Counted from the first letter of the stretch, positions 10,919-19,276 are shown. The stretch is DNA of 53,214 nucleotides from Lachnospiraceae bacterium (GCA_022776305.1 JALFIB010000058.1:1-53214); one strand, 5' to 3'. The notes: generated by a model not told the origin, from the letters alone. Made by a program: numbers and translations.

Positions 10919-11149
10919 TCAGATGATGTATGCAGAAAGCACGTTCATGATCTCATCCATGTTGTCCTCTGCATGAATGTTCAAGTCAATCGGTTTGGAA
11001 AGGTCAAGGCTGAAGATACCCATGATCGATTTTGCGTCAATGACGTATCTACCGGAAACGAGATCAAAATCGTTGTTAAACTTTGTGATATCATTTACGA
11101 AAGATTTTACTTTATCGATTGAATTTAATGAAATCTGAACAGTTTTCAT
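10919..11149 (-). CDS. HPr-like protein lacking the active-site histidine
   Basis: A 76-residue protein with the HPr fold pattern, most clearly AKSIMGIFSLDLSKPIDLNIHAED, where HPr has the KSIMGVMSL helix. Ser41 of KSIMG corresponds to regulatory Ser46, the HPr kinase target. The region where HPr has the phosphocarrier motif HARP around His15 reads DKVKSF instead, with no histidine. It therefore cannot be a normal PTS phosphocarrier. By analogy to Bacillus Crh (Gln at position 15) it may be a regulatory HPr paralogue, but this is inference. The ATG has a very good GGGAGGAA site, and the gene is monocistronic with its own terminator. Confidence 0.85.
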   Translation of the reverse strand: MKTVQISLNSIDKVKSFVNDITKFNNDFDLVSGRYVIDAKSIMGIFSLDLSKPIDLNIHAEDNMDEIMNVLSAYII

Positions 11150-11172
11150 GATAGAATTCCTCCCAACATTTC

Positions 11173-11194
11173 GATAATTATTTACGTAATTATC
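11173..11194. promoter_or_regulatory. Palindrome in the HPr-like/mtaB divergent region
   Basis: A perfect 8-bp dyad (GATAATTA-N6-TAATTATC) lies in the 100-bp region between the divergent genes. Its size and place fit a dimeric repressor operator; the binding protein is unknown. Confidence 0.4.
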
Positions 11195-11249
11195 TTAACG
11201 GTTGAGGTTATAAAAGTCAAGATGAAAAAGTTGAATGCGGAGGTAGCAG

Positions 11250-12566
11250 ATGAAGAAAAAAGCAGCGCTTCATAATTTGGGATGTAAAGTGAATGCTTAT
11301 GAGACAGAAGCCATGGGACAGCTTCTGGAAAATGCAGGTTATGAGATCGTACCATTTGAGCCGGGCGCAGACGTTTACGTGATCAATACGTGTACCGTGA
11401 CGAATATTGCAGACCGCAAATCGAGACAGATGCTGCATAAAGCGAGAAAAATGAATCCTCAGGCTATTGTGGTGGCTACAGGGTGTTACGTCCAGACTGC
11501 ACAGGAACCGGTGGAGGACGATCCGGCCATTGACATTGTGCTGGGAAATAATTGTAAAAAAGATCTGATTGAGGCGATCCGTTATTTTGAAGAGATGCGT
11601 CAGCCTGCCCTTCCGGAGAAGATCGATATCAATAAGACGAAAGAGTATGAGAACTTTTTTGTGCCCAAGATGCAGGACCACACACGGGCCCATATTAAGG
11701 TGCAGGATGGCTGCAACCAGTTCTGCAGCTACTGTATCATTCCTTATGCCAGAGGGCGTGTGAGAAGCCGGGCCATGGAGGATGTGATCAAAGAAGCGAC
11801 TGCCCTTGCCGGGAACGGATGCCGTGAAGTAGTGCTCACGGGGATCCATTTAAGCTCTTACGGGGTCGATCAGGGGACTTCCCTGCTGGAATTGATTCGC
11901 GCCGTACATCAGGTGGAAGGAATATGCAGGATCCGTCTGGGTTCTCTGGAACCGGGCATCATCACAGAAGAGTTTGCAGAGGCTCTTGGGGAACTTCCGA
12001 AGCTTTGCCCCCATTTCCATCTGTCATTGCAGAGTGGCTGCACATCTACTTTAAAAAGGATGAACCGAAGATATACAGCGGAAGAATTTGAAGAAAAATG
12101 CCGTATCCTGCGGCAGGTGTTTGACCGGCCGGCTATCACCACCGATGTGATCGCAGGATTTCCGGGGGAAACGGAAGAAGAATTTGAGACTACTTATGAT
12201 TTCCTTTCGCGGATCCGTTTGTATGAAACACATATATTTAAATATTCAAGGCGACATGGGACAAGGGCTGCCTCTATGCCGGATCAGGTTCCGGAACAGG
12301 TAAAAGGGCAGCGCAGTGACCGGCTGATCGCTCTGGGCGAGAAGAACAGGCGGTTATTTGAACAGCAGTACGCCGGAGAGTTAACGGAAGTACTTTTTGA
12401 AGAAAAGACAGTGATCGAAGGAAAAGAGTATTATACTGGATACAATAAACAGTATATCAAATTGGCAGTTCCGGCCGATGGGGATTATGAAAATGTGCTG
12501 ATACAAGGACGCATAGCAAAAGAAGTGGCTCCCCACCTGTTTTTGCTGGAACAGGAAAAGTATTGA
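11250..12566 (+). CDS. mtaB: tRNA t6A37 methylthiotransferase MtaB
   Basis: A radical-SAM methylthiotransferase of 438 residues that converts t6A37 to ms2t6A in ANN-decoding tRNAs. It has the N-terminal MTTase domain (HNLGCKVNAYETEAM, with further cysteines in VINTCTVTN and ATGCYVQT binding the auxiliary Fe-S cluster). The radical SAM motif CNQFCSYC appears in KVQDGCNQFCSYCIIPYARG. A C-terminal TRAM-like tail follows. The Firmicutes homologue is YqeV. The ATG has GCGGAGGT 9 nt upstream. Confidence 0.95.
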   Translation: MKKKAALHNLGCKVNAYETEAMGQLLENAGYEIVPFEPGADVYVINTCTVTNIADRKSRQMLHKARKMNPQAIVVATGCYVQTAQEPVEDDPAIDIVLGNNCKKDLIEAIRYFEEMRQPALPEKIDINKTKEYENFFVPKMQDHTRAHIKVQDGCNQFCSYCIIPYARGRVRSRAMEDVIKEATALAGNGCREVVLTGIHLSSYGVDQGTSLLELIRAVHQVEGICRIRLGSLEPGIITEEFAEALGELPKLCPHFHLSLQSGCTSTLKRMNRRYTAEEFEEKCRILRQVFDRPAITTDVIAGFPGETEEEFETTYDFLSRIRLYETHIFKYSRRHGTRAASMPDQVPEQVKGQRSDRLIALGEKNRRLFEQQYAGELTEVLFEEKTVIEGKEYYTGYNKQYIKLAVPADGDYENVLIQGRIAKEVAPHLFLLEQEKY

Positions 12567-12591
12567 ATTATTTTAAGAATTATATTAGAAT
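12563..12591 (+). promoter_or_regulatory. Sigma-A promoter of the ireB operon
   Basis: TTGAAT (12563-12568), 17-nt spacer, TAGAAT (12586-12591). It overlaps the end of mtaB and lies in an AT-rich leader upstream of ireB. Confidence 0.65.
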
Positions 12592-12639
12592 AAAATTAAT
12601 CATAATAAAAGGTACTTAAGCACATAAGGACGTGGAAAA

Positions 12640-12915
12640 ATGGCAGAAATCAATAATACACAATATTTTAAATTTAACACGGATCCGGAAGCACGCGTGA
12701 AAATGGTGCTGGAAGTCGTTTATCATGCGATGGCAGAGAAAGGGTACAATCCGGTAAACCAGATCGTAGGTTACATTATGTCAGGTGATCCGACTTACAT
12801 TACGAGCCACAACAATGCGAGAAGCTTGATCATGAAAGTGGAGCGTGATGAGTTGGTGGAAGAGCTGTTAAGAGAGTATATCAAAAACGAATCCTGGCAG
12901 CAGGAGGAGAAATGA
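12640..12915 (+). CDS. ireB: IreB family regulatory phosphoprotein (UPF0297)
   Basis: A 91-residue protein with the invariant family features [29 protein letters not shown] and HNNARSLI. In Enterococcus, IreB is phosphorylated by the PASTA kinase IreK and negatively controls cephalosporin resistance. The phosphorylatable threonines there lie near the N-terminus, here T7 and nearby. It overlaps ruvX by 4 nt (ATGA) and starts the conserved ireB-ruvX-DUF1292 cassette. Confidence 0.95.
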   Translation: MAEINNTQYFKFNTDPEARVKMVLEVVYHAMAEKGYNPVNQIVGYIMSGDPTYITSHNNARSLIMKVERDELVEELLREYIKNESWQQEEK

Positions 12916-13346
12916 TCCGTATCATGGGGCTTGATTATGGCTCTAAGACTGTGGGTGTGGCGATCAGCGACCCTCTTGGCCTTACCGCTCAGGGAATTGA
13001 GATAATCAGGCGTACATCGGAAAACAAATTAAGAAGGACATTGGCGAGGATCGAGGAATTAGTTCGGGAATATGAAGTGACCACCATTGTGTTAGGTTTT
13101 CCGAAAAACATGAACAATACGGTTGGGGAGCGTGGAGAGAAATCACTGGAATTTAAGGAAATGCTGGAGCGAAGGACAGGCATTCCTGTGATCATGTGGG
13201 ATGAACGGCTCACGACAGTATCTGCAAACCGCACGTTGATGGAAAGCGGTGTCCGCCGTGAGGACAGAAAGGAATACGTAGATATGATTGCGGCGGTCTA
13301 TATCCTTCAGGGATATCTGGACAGCCTTGAAAGGAAAAGTGTATGA
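12912..13346 (+). CDS. ruvX: Putative pre-16S rRNA nuclease / Holliday junction resolvase-like YqgF
   Basis: A 144-residue RNase H-fold protein: [20 protein letters not shown] at the start, [13 protein letters not shown] in the middle, and [10 protein letters not shown] then [15 protein letters not shown] with the metal-binding acidic residues. E. coli YqgF processes the 16S rRNA 5' end; a resolvase role was originally proposed from the fold. It overlaps ireB upstream and the DUF1292 gene downstream by ATGA junctions, so translation is coupled. Confidence 0.95.
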   Translation: MIRIMGLDYGSKTVGVAISDPLGLTAQGIEIIRRTSENKLRRTLARIEELVREYEVTTIVLGFPKNMNNTVGERGEKSLEFKEMLERRTGIPVIMWDERLTTVSANRTLMESGVRREDRKEYVDMIAAVYILQGYLDSLERKSV

Positions 13347-13603
13347 ATAAAATAGAATTTTGCCCGGTCGGAGAAGACAAGACGGTCGGGTTCTTTGTGG
13401 TGGAAGAAACAAGGATAAACGGAGTCTCATACCTTCTGGTAACGGAGACAGAAGATGATGAAGCAGAAGCATACATTCTGAAGGACACATCTCTGGATGG
13501 CGAGGAAGAGGCCAGCTATGTGTTTGTTGAGGATGATAATGAATTAGAAGCAGTATCAAAGATTTTTGCAGAGCTTTTAGAGGACGTGGATATTGAGCTC
13601 TGA
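13343..13603 (+). CDS. DUF1292 family protein (YrzB-like)
   Basis: An 86-residue very acidic protein with [19 protein letters not shown] and later [24 protein letters not shown], matching DUF1292. Function is unknown. It is almost always encoded with ireB and ruvX, as here, with a 4-nt overlap. No membrane segment or signal peptide. Confidence 0.9.
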   Translation: MNKIEFCPVGEDKTVGFFVVEETRINGVSYLLVTETEDDEAEAYILKDTSLDGEEEASYVFVEDDNELEAVSKIFAELLEDVDIEL

Positions 13604-13630
13604 AAAAGATAAAGATAATAGATGACGTTA

Positions 13631-13652
13631 CGGAATGCAATTTTGTATTCCG
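13631..13652 (+). other. Leader hairpin before RNase J
   Basis: A 9-bp stem (CGGAATGCA / TGTATTCCG, one G-U pair) with a 4-nt loop, ending 11 nt before the rnj ribosome-binding site. No U-tract follows, so it is a leader structure rather than a terminator. Confidence 0.55.
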
Positions 13653-13673
13653 CTCTTAGTATGGAGGTGCAGA

Positions 13674-15347
13674 TTGAGAAAAGAGAGAAGCAGTGCAGAA
13701 AATTTGAAAATCATTCCTATTGGCGGCCTCGGGCTCATTGGAATGAATATGACGGCATTTGAGTACAACAACAGCATCGTGGTGGTGGACTGCGGACTAG
13801 CCTTCCCGGAAGATGATATGCTGGGAATCGATCTGGTGATACCGGATGTCACTTATCTGAAAGAGAATATTGATAAAGTAAAGGGAATTGTTTTTACCCA
13901 TGGACACGAAGACCATATTGGCGCCTTGCCGTATATCCTGAAAGAATTAAGCGTACCCCTTTACGCCACAAAGCTTACCATGGGCCTGATCGAACGGAAA
14001 TTAACAGAACACGGATTGATGCGTACCACAAAACGGAAAGTGATAAAGCCGGGACAGTCCATTAATCTTGGGGAGTTCCGGATTGAGTTTATTAAGACAA
14101 ACCATAGTATCGCCGACGCAGTGGCTCTTGCCATCTACTCACCTGCAGGAATCGTCGTCCACACAGGTGACTTTAAAGTGGATTATACACCGGTATTTGG
14201 CGATGCCATTGACCTGCAGCGCTTTGCAGAGATCGGGAAAAAGGGCGTGCTTGCCCTGATGTGCGACAGTACCAATGCAGAGCGTCCGGGATTTACAGCG
14301 TCAGAGCGCACAGTTGGAAAGACTTTTGACAATTTATTTGCGGAGCATAGCGACACCCGTATTATTATTGCAACCTTTGCGTCAAATGTGGACCGTGTCC
14401 AGCAGATCATCAATTCAGCATACAAATATGGCCGTAAAGTTGTGGTGGAGGGCCGCAGCATGGTCAATATCATCCAGACGGCATCAGAGCTGGGATATCT
14501 GAATATTCCTGAAAACACACTGATCGAGATCGAGCAGATGAAAAACTACCCGGATGAGCAGATGGTGCTGATCACTACAGGAAGCCAGGGAGAATCCATG
14601 GCAGCACTTTCCAGAATGGCATCCAACATGCATAAAAAGATCGCCATCAAGCCGGGAGATACGGTTATTTTCAGTTCCAATCCCATTCCGGGCAACGAAA
14701 AAGCAGTTTCGAAGGTGATCAACGAGCTGTCCATGAAAGGGGCAAACGTTATCTTCCAGAATGCCCATACCTCCGGCCATGCTTGTCAGGAAGAGATCAA
14801 GCTGATGTATTCATTAGTGCGCCCGAAATACTCCATTCCGGTCCACGGGGAATACCGCCATATGAAAGCGCAGGCCCAGCTGGCAGAAGGACTTGGGATC
14901 CCGAAAGACCATATTTATATTTTAAAGACCGGCGATGTTTTAGAGATGAATGAAGAGTTTGCCAAGGTAACAGGCCATGTGCAGACAGGCTCCATTCTTG
15001 TGGACGGCCTTGGCGTGGGAGATGTGGGAAACATCGTCCTGCGTGACAGGCAGCATCTGGCAGAAGACGGTATCGTGATCGCTGTCCTTACGCTGGAAAA
15101 ATATACGGGGCAGATTCTGGCAGGACCGGATATCGTATCCCGCGGATTCGTCTATGTGCGTGAGGCTGAGGACCTGATGGATGAGGCACGCCATATTATT
15201 GAAGACGCCATGGATTACTGCAATACCCACCGGGTATCAGACTGGGCAAAAATTAAAAATACCATCCGGGATTCTCTTGGGGACTTCCTTTGGAAGCGCA
15301 CGAAGCGCCGTCCTATGATCCTGCCCATCATTATGGAAGTTGAGTAA
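13674..15347 (+). CDS. rnj: Ribonuclease J
   Basis: A metallo-beta-lactamase RNase with endo- and 5'-3' exonuclease activity in mRNA decay and rRNA maturation. The zinc motif is HGHEDH (residues 76-81), followed by HTGDFKVD and the beta-CASP region (CDSTNAERPG, ATFASNVDRVQQ, FSSNPIPGNE), with a C-terminal HVSGHA-type segment (NAHTSGHACQEE) and dimerisation tail. An upstream ATG at 13635 is in frame but lies inside a hairpin and adds a non-homologous stretch. TTG at 13674, 6 nt after GGAGGTG, gives 557 residues, the family norm. Confidence 0.95.
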   Translation: MRKERSSAENLKIIPIGGLGLIGMNMTAFEYNNSIVVVDCGLAFPEDDMLGIDLVIPDVTYLKENIDKVKGIVFTHGHEDHIGALPYILKELSVPLYATKLTMGLIERKLTEHGLMRTTKRKVIKPGQSINLGEFRIEFIKTNHSIADAVALAIYSPAGIVVHTGDFKVDYTPVFGDAIDLQRFAEIGKKGVLALMCDSTNAERPGFTASERTVGKTFDNLFAEHSDTRIIIATFASNVDRVQQIINSAYKYGRKVVVEGRSMVNIIQTASELGYLNIPENTLIEIEQMKNYPDEQMVLITTGSQGESMAALSRMASNMHKKIAIKPGDTVIFSSNPIPGNEKAVSKVINELSMKGANVIFQNAHTSGHACQEEIKLMYSLVRPKYSIPVHGEYRHMKAQAQLAEGLGIPKDHIYILKTGDVLEMNEEFAKVTGHVQTGSILVDGLGVGDVGNIVLRDRQHLAEDGIVIAVLTLEKYTGQILAGPDIVSRGFVYVREAEDLMDEARHIIEDAMDYCNTHRVSDWAKIKNTIRDSLGDFLWKRTKRRPMILPIIMEVE

Positions 15348-15376
15348 CGGGAGAAAGGAATCAATAGATACAGACT

Positions 15377-15733
15377 ATGGATAGAATCAAAGAAAGCACG
15401 GAAGCCTTGATTGATGCCATCCTGAAAAGCGACGAGTATTTGCGCTTCTGTGAGGTGAGAGACAAAGTAAAAGAAAATCCCAAGCTTCGCACCCAGATCA
15501 ACGAGTTCAGGATCCATGTATTTGAAGTGCAAAATTCAAGAGAACCTCTGGATATGTACGGGGAGCAGGAACGGCTCTGCAGGGATGCAGAAGAGTTTCG
15601 GAAAAATCCGCTGGTGAATGAATTTTTGGAAGCGGAATTGCGGGTATGCAGGATCATGCAGAAAGTGACAGAGTCCATTGCCGCGAAGGTGGACCTTGAC
15701 TTGTCAGAGATAACAGAGAGGATAGGATTGTAG
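15377..15733 (+). CDS. YlbF/YmcA family protein
   Basis: A 118-residue all-helical protein (RIKESTEALIDAILKSDEYLRF; ENPKLRTQINEFR; FLEAELRVCRIMQKV) of the Com_YlbF family. In Bacillus, YlbF, YmcA and YaaT form the Y-complex that modulates RNase Y and supports sporulation, competence and biofilm formation. Placement 29 nt after RNase J suggests an RNA-decay role here too (inference). Cysteines that bind Fe-S clusters in the Y-complex cannot be assigned with confidence. The gene abuts trmR (1-nt gap). Confidence 0.88.
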   Translation: MDRIKESTEALIDAILKSDEYLRFCEVRDKVKENPKLRTQINEFRIHVFEVQNSREPLDMYGEQERLCRDAEEFRKNPLVNEFLEAELRVCRIMQKVTESIAAKVDLDLSEITERIGL

Positions 15734-15734
15734 G

Positions 15735-16394
15735 ATGATTGTTCAGGAGAGGATGGCAGCCTACATTCATTCGTTGGATTCTGGAAACGGTGAGTTTTTG
15801 GATGCCCTTGAGCGCAAAGCCCTCAGCGATGAGGTGCCCATCATCCGTCCGGATATGCAGAGCTTTTTGAAGGTGCTGCTGTCGGTACACAGACCTGAAA
15901 GGATCTTGGAGGTTGGCACGGCAGTAGGGTTTTCTGCCATATTGATGGCCCAGAATACGGATGATACGTGCCAGATCACAACCATTGAAAAGTACGAAAA
16001 AAGGATTCCCGAGGCCCGGGAGAATTTCCGGCTGGCGGGATTGGGAAACAGGATCACCCTTCTGGAGGGGGATGCCCTCGAAGTGATGGGCAGATTGTCA
16101 GAGCCTTATGACATGGTTTTTATGGATGCCGCTAAAGGGCAGTATATCCATTTCCTGCCGGAAGCACTCAGGCTTCTTCGGACAGGCGGTATTTTAGTAT
16201 CGGACAATGTACTGCAGGACGGGGATATCATTGAGTCCCATTATGCGGTAGAGAGAAGAAACCGCACGATCTACAAACGGATGAGGGAATACTTGTATGT
16301 GCTGAAGCATACGCAGGGTCTGCTGACTTCCATTGTCCCGGTGGGGGACGGTGCGGCAGTGACTGTGAAACAGCAAGAAAGGATTGAAATATGA
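15735..16394 (+). CDS. trmR: O-methyltransferase, probable tRNA 5-hydroxyuridine methyltransferase TrmR
   Basis: A 219-residue SAM methyltransferase of the class I O-methyltransferase family: ILEVGTAVGFSAILMA (motif I), TIEKYEKRIPEARENF, YDMVFMDAAKGQYIHFL and SDNVLQDGDI, the last carrying the metal-binding Asp-Asn. The YrrM (TrmR) homologue in B. subtilis methylates 5-hydroxyuridine 34 of tRNA. The next gene, overlapping by 4 nt, is a U32 peptidase-like TrhP, the hydroxylation partner, which strongly supports this over a catechol methyltransferase. Confidence 0.88.
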   Translation: MIVQERMAAYIHSLDSGNGEFLDALERKALSDEVPIIRPDMQSFLKVLLSVHRPERILEVGTAVGFSAILMAQNTDDTCQITTIEKYEKRIPEARENFRLAGLGNRITLLEGDALEVMGRLSEPYDMVFMDAAKGQYIHFLPEALRLLRTGGILVSDNVLQDGDIIESHYAVERRNRTIYKRMREYLYVLKHTQGLLTSIVPVGDGAAVTVKQQERIEI

Positions 16395-17614
16395 GACATC
16401 CGGAATTATTGATACCGGCTAGCAGCCTTGAAGTGTTGAAGACGGCTGTAATCTTTGGAGCCGATGCAGTATATATTGGGGGAGAGGCCTTTGGGCTTCG
16501 GGCGAAGGCAAAGAACTTCTCTATGGAGGAGATGGCTGAAGGGATCGCTTTTGCACATGAACACGGTGTAAAAGTATATGTGACTGCCAACATATTGGCA
16601 CACAATTATGATCTGGAAGGCGTCCGGACCTATTTTCAGGAATTGAAGGAGATCCATCCGGATGCGCTGATCATTGCAGATCCCGGTGTGTTTACCATCG
16701 CCAAGAGTGTCTGCCCGGAGATCGAGATCCATATCAGCACTCAGGCAAACAACACGAATTATGAGACGTACCGTTTCTGGTGGGAAATGGGTGCGAAGCG
16801 TGTTGTGTCAGCCAGAGAGCTTTCCTTGAAGGAGATTCGGGAGATCCGGGATCATATACCGGAAGAGATGGAGATTGAAAGTTTTATCCATGGGGCCATG
16901 TGTATCTCCTATTCAGGGAGATGCCTTCTGAGTAATTATTTTACGGGAAGAGATGCGAACCAGGGGGCTTGTACCCATCCCTGCCGCTGGAAATACGCTG
17001 TGGTGGAGGAGACCAGGCCGGGAGAATACATGCCCATCGAGGAAAATGAGCGGGGTACTTATATTTTTAATTCCAAAGACCTTTGCATGATCGAACACAT
17101 TCCGGACCTTATTGATGCAGGAATTGATTCCTTGAAGGTAGAAGGGCGTATGAAGACGGCCCTTTACGTGGCCACCGTTGCACGGACATACCGGAAGGCC
17201 CTGGATGATTATGAGCAAGATCCTGCGCTTTATCAGGCACATATGGACTGGTATAAGGACCAGATCTCCAATTGTACCTACCGCCAGTTTACTACAGGAT
17301 TTTTCTATGGAAAACCGGGAGATGAGTCGCAGATCTACGACAGCAATACGTACGTGAAAGAATATACGTATCTCGGGATTATCGGCGAAAAAAGGGAAGA
17401 CGGCCTGTTTTCCATCGAACAGCGGAATAAATTTTCCGTAGGGGAAGAGATCGAGGTCATGAAACCGGACGGAAGGGACGTTCTGGTGAAAGTGGAAAGG
17501 ATTTTTGACGAGGAAGGAAATTCCATGGAAAGCGCACCGCACCCGAAGCAGAAACTGTGGGTGGATCTTCAGGGGAAAGCAGATAAGTACGATATTTTAC
17601 GACGGAAAGAGTAA
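16391..17614 (+). CDS. trhP: U32 family peptidase-like tRNA hydroxylation protein TrhP
   Basis: A 407-residue U32-family protein. It starts with PELLIPASSLEVLKTAVIFGADAVYIGG. It carries the signature ESFIHGAMCISYSGRCLLSNY, and clustered cysteines (GACTHPCRWKYAV) of the type that bind an Fe-S cluster. Established work shows that YegQ/TrhP homologues make 5-hydroxyuridine at wobble position 34 using prephenate; protease activity is no longer favoured. Together with trmR this forms a two-gene module for 5-methoxyuridine. B. subtilis has two such proteins; only one is present here. Confidence 0.9.
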   Translation: MRHPELLIPASSLEVLKTAVIFGADAVYIGGEAFGLRAKAKNFSMEEMAEGIAFAHEHGVKVYVTANILAHNYDLEGVRTYFQELKEIHPDALIIADPGVFTIAKSVCPEIEIHISTQANNTNYETYRFWWEMGAKRVVSARELSLKEIREIRDHIPEEMEIESFIHGAMCISYSGRCLLSNYFTGRDANQGACTHPCRWKYAVVEETRPGEYMPIEENERGTYIFNSKDLCMIEHIPDLIDAGIDSLKVEGRMKTALYVATVARTYRKALDDYEQDPALYQAHMDWYKDQISNCTYRQFTTGFFYGKPGDESQIYDSNTYVKEYTYLGIIGEKREDGLFSIEQRNKFSVGEEIEVMKPDGRDVLVKVERIFDEEGNSMESAPHPKQKLWVDLQGKADKYDILRRKE

Positions 17615-17690
17615 ATCACAATTGATAAAGCAAAGGGTAAAAATGAAATAGACAGTGTAAGGAAAATAAAGGAAAAGTACAAAATAAGAG

Positions 17691-17740
17691 AAAAGGCTGC
17701 TGCAAGATAGTGGGAAACTGTTTTTCGGCGGCTTTTCTTT
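17691..17740 (+). terminator. Terminator of the rnj-trhP operon
   Basis: An AAAA-(G)-GCTGCTG stem pairs with CGGCGGC-TTTT (11 bp, one bulge, two wobbles) and is followed by CTTTTGC. Its sequence resembles the terminator at 33245 (both begin GGCTGCTGCA). Confidence 0.8.
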
Positions 17741-17774
17741 TGCATGTTTATGCAGCAGAGAATGAATAATCAAA

Positions 17775-17856
17775 TGTCCGCGAGACACGGAAAATTGTAT
17801 TTTTTTCCGTGCAACGGACAAACGTCCTTGCAAAGCGGACAAAAGCAGCATAAAAT
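17775..17856 (+). promoter_or_regulatory. livJ promoter with repeated CGGACA motifs and dyads
   Basis: TTGCAA (17828-17833), 17-nt spacer, TAAAAT (17851-17856) form a good sigma-A promoter. Around it lie CGGACA at 17815 and 17836 and its complement TGTCCG at 17775. A 9-bp dyad CACGGAAAA/TTTTCCGTG lies at 17786-17811. A second dyad GCAA-GGAC/GTCCTTGC at 17811-17831 overlaps the -35 box. This looks like an operator array for an unknown regulator. The rest of the 17615-17930 gap is the upstream terminator and the leader. Confidence 0.6.
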
Positions 17857-17930
17857 GATAACATGTATCTGGATTGAAGGACAATCCATGAAAAACATGA
17901 AAAGAGACAGAAAATTGGAGGTAGAGCATT

Positions 17931-19091
17931 ATGAAGAAATTAGCGGCACTTGCAATGTGTGCAACCATGTGTTTTGCCAGCGTGATGAGCGTATCAGCAG
18001 CAGACACAGTAAAGATTGGTGTTTTTGAGCCGGCATCAGGAGACAACGGTGCAGGAGGAAAGCAGGAAACCCTCGGCATCCAGTATGCAAACAGTGTAGC
18101 TCCTACCGTTGAGATCGATGGGACAGAGTATGATGTAGAGCTGGTGATCGTAGATAATGAGTCTTCCGCAGAGAAGGCACCGACAGCAGCATCCCAGCTT
18201 GTCAGTGAAGGAGTTTCTGTAGTACTCGGTACATACGGTTCCGGTGCTGCGATTGCCGCTTCCGATACATTTGCCCAGGCCGGTGTTCCGGCAATCGGTG
18301 TTACATGTACGAACCCTCAGGTTACAGAAGGAAATACCCATTATTTCCGTATCTGCTTCCTTGATCCGTTCCAGGGCACTGTACTTGCAAACTTCGCAGC
18401 AGATAATTTTGAAGCAAAGAAAGCATACGTTCTCACAAAACTTGGCGATGACTACTCAGCAGGCCTTGGACATTACTTCTCAAAAGCATTCCAGGATCTG
18501 GGCGGCGAAGTTGTAGAAGAGACTTTCCCGGAAGGAAATGCAGACTTTACTTCTTACATTACAACAGCTGTAAATGAAGGCGTTGACGTAATCTTTGCTC
18601 CTACATCTACAGAGGCAGCACAGCTTATCATCGACACAGCAGCATCACAGGGTGTTACAGTTCCGATGCTTGCAGGTGATACATGGGATTCCAACGTTAT
18701 CTTAAGTGCAGCAAAAGGAAAAGATGTTCAGATCTACGTAACCACATTCTATCAGGAAGGTGGAGATCCTGAGTTTGATGAAGGAATCAAAGAGTGGATC
18801 AATTCTGACAAGACAAACCTCGCAAACAACGGCGGCGATGACACAGTAGCAGCTGTTACAGCAATGGGATACGATGCATACTTCACAGCTCTTGAAGCAT
18901 TGAAGAACGCAGGTACTACAGATCCGGCTGCAGTGAATGAAGCACTCTGGACCACTACCTACACAGGTGTGACAGGCGCTATCGCATTTGATGATGTGAA
19001 CGGCGATGCAATCCGTGATACTGCATACGTAAAATCTGCAAATACAGAATCCGGTACTTGGGATTTCGTAGCAGAGCAGGGTGTCAACTAG
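17931..19091 (+). CDS. livJ: Branched-chain amino-acid ABC transporter, substrate-binding protein
   Basis: A 386-residue periplasmic-binding-protein type I of the Leu/Ile/Val family (VKIGVFEPASGDNGAGGKQETLGI; LTKLGDDYSAGLGHYFSKAFQ; GYDAYFTALEALKNAG). It captures leucine, isoleucine and valine, or related amides, outside the membrane. The N-terminal signal peptide ends in VSAAD, a signal peptidase I type site; the two cysteines near residues 9 and 14 do not form a lipobox. For a Gram-positive binding protein this is unusual. The ATG has TTGGAGGT 9 nt upstream. It heads livJHMGF and is separated from livH by hairpins that would favour excess binding protein. Confidence 0.93.
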   Translation: MKKLAALAMCATMCFASVMSVSAADTVKIGVFEPASGDNGAGGKQETLGIQYANSVAPTVEIDGTEYDVELVIVDNESSAEKAPTAASQLVSEGVSVVLGTYGSGAAIAASDTFAQAGVPAIGVTCTNPQVTEGNTHYFRICFLDPFQGTVLANFAADNFEAKKAYVLTKLGDDYSAGLGHYFSKAFQDLGGEVVEETFPEGNADFTSYITTAVNEGVDVIFAPTSTEAAQLIIDTAASQGVTVPMLAGDTWDSNVILSAAKGKDVQIYVTTFYQEGGDPEFDEGIKEWINSDKTNLANNGGDDTVAAVTAMGYDAYFTALEALKNAGTTDPAAVNEALWTTTYTGVTGAIAFDDVNGDAIRDTAYVKSANTESGTWDFVAEQGVN

Positions 19092-19118
19092 TCTGAAGAA
19101 TACTGCATTCAGAACATT

Positions 19119-19200
19119 GTAAAGCGGGCATTGCCCGTCATAGATTTGGAATGTCCGCTTTACTTAGCAGGGAGGGGGGCTGCAAGCACTGCAGCCTCTT
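19119..19200 (+). other. Two intercistronic hairpins between livJ and livH
   Basis: The first is a 14-bp stem (GTAAAGCGGGCATT / AATGTCCGCTTTAC, one wobble) at 19119-19163. The second is GGCTGCA-N5-TGCAGCC extended by G-U pairs at 19174-19200. Neither is followed by a long U-run, so partial termination or 3'-end protection of livJ mRNA is likely. Confidence 0.75.
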
Positions 19201-19276
19201 CTTTAACGTATAGGAACTTCTTGCCGCGCAAAGACAGGAAAAACGTGTTCCCTATGTAACAGGAAGGAGATCTGAC

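Noticed and set aside
10880-11122. Plus-strand 80-codon frame over the HPr-like gene
   Set aside because: It is antisense to the HPr-like gene, overlaps its terminator, and shows no domain or ribosome-binding site.
13635-13673. Upstream ATG start for RNase J
   Set aside because: The extension lies within a leader hairpin, has no ribosome-binding site, and is not homologous; TTG at 13674 follows GGAGGTG.
17615-17930. T-box or other amino-acid leader before livJ
   Set aside because: No T-box sequence or antiterminator pair was recognised; the region is a terminator, operator-like dyads and a promoter.
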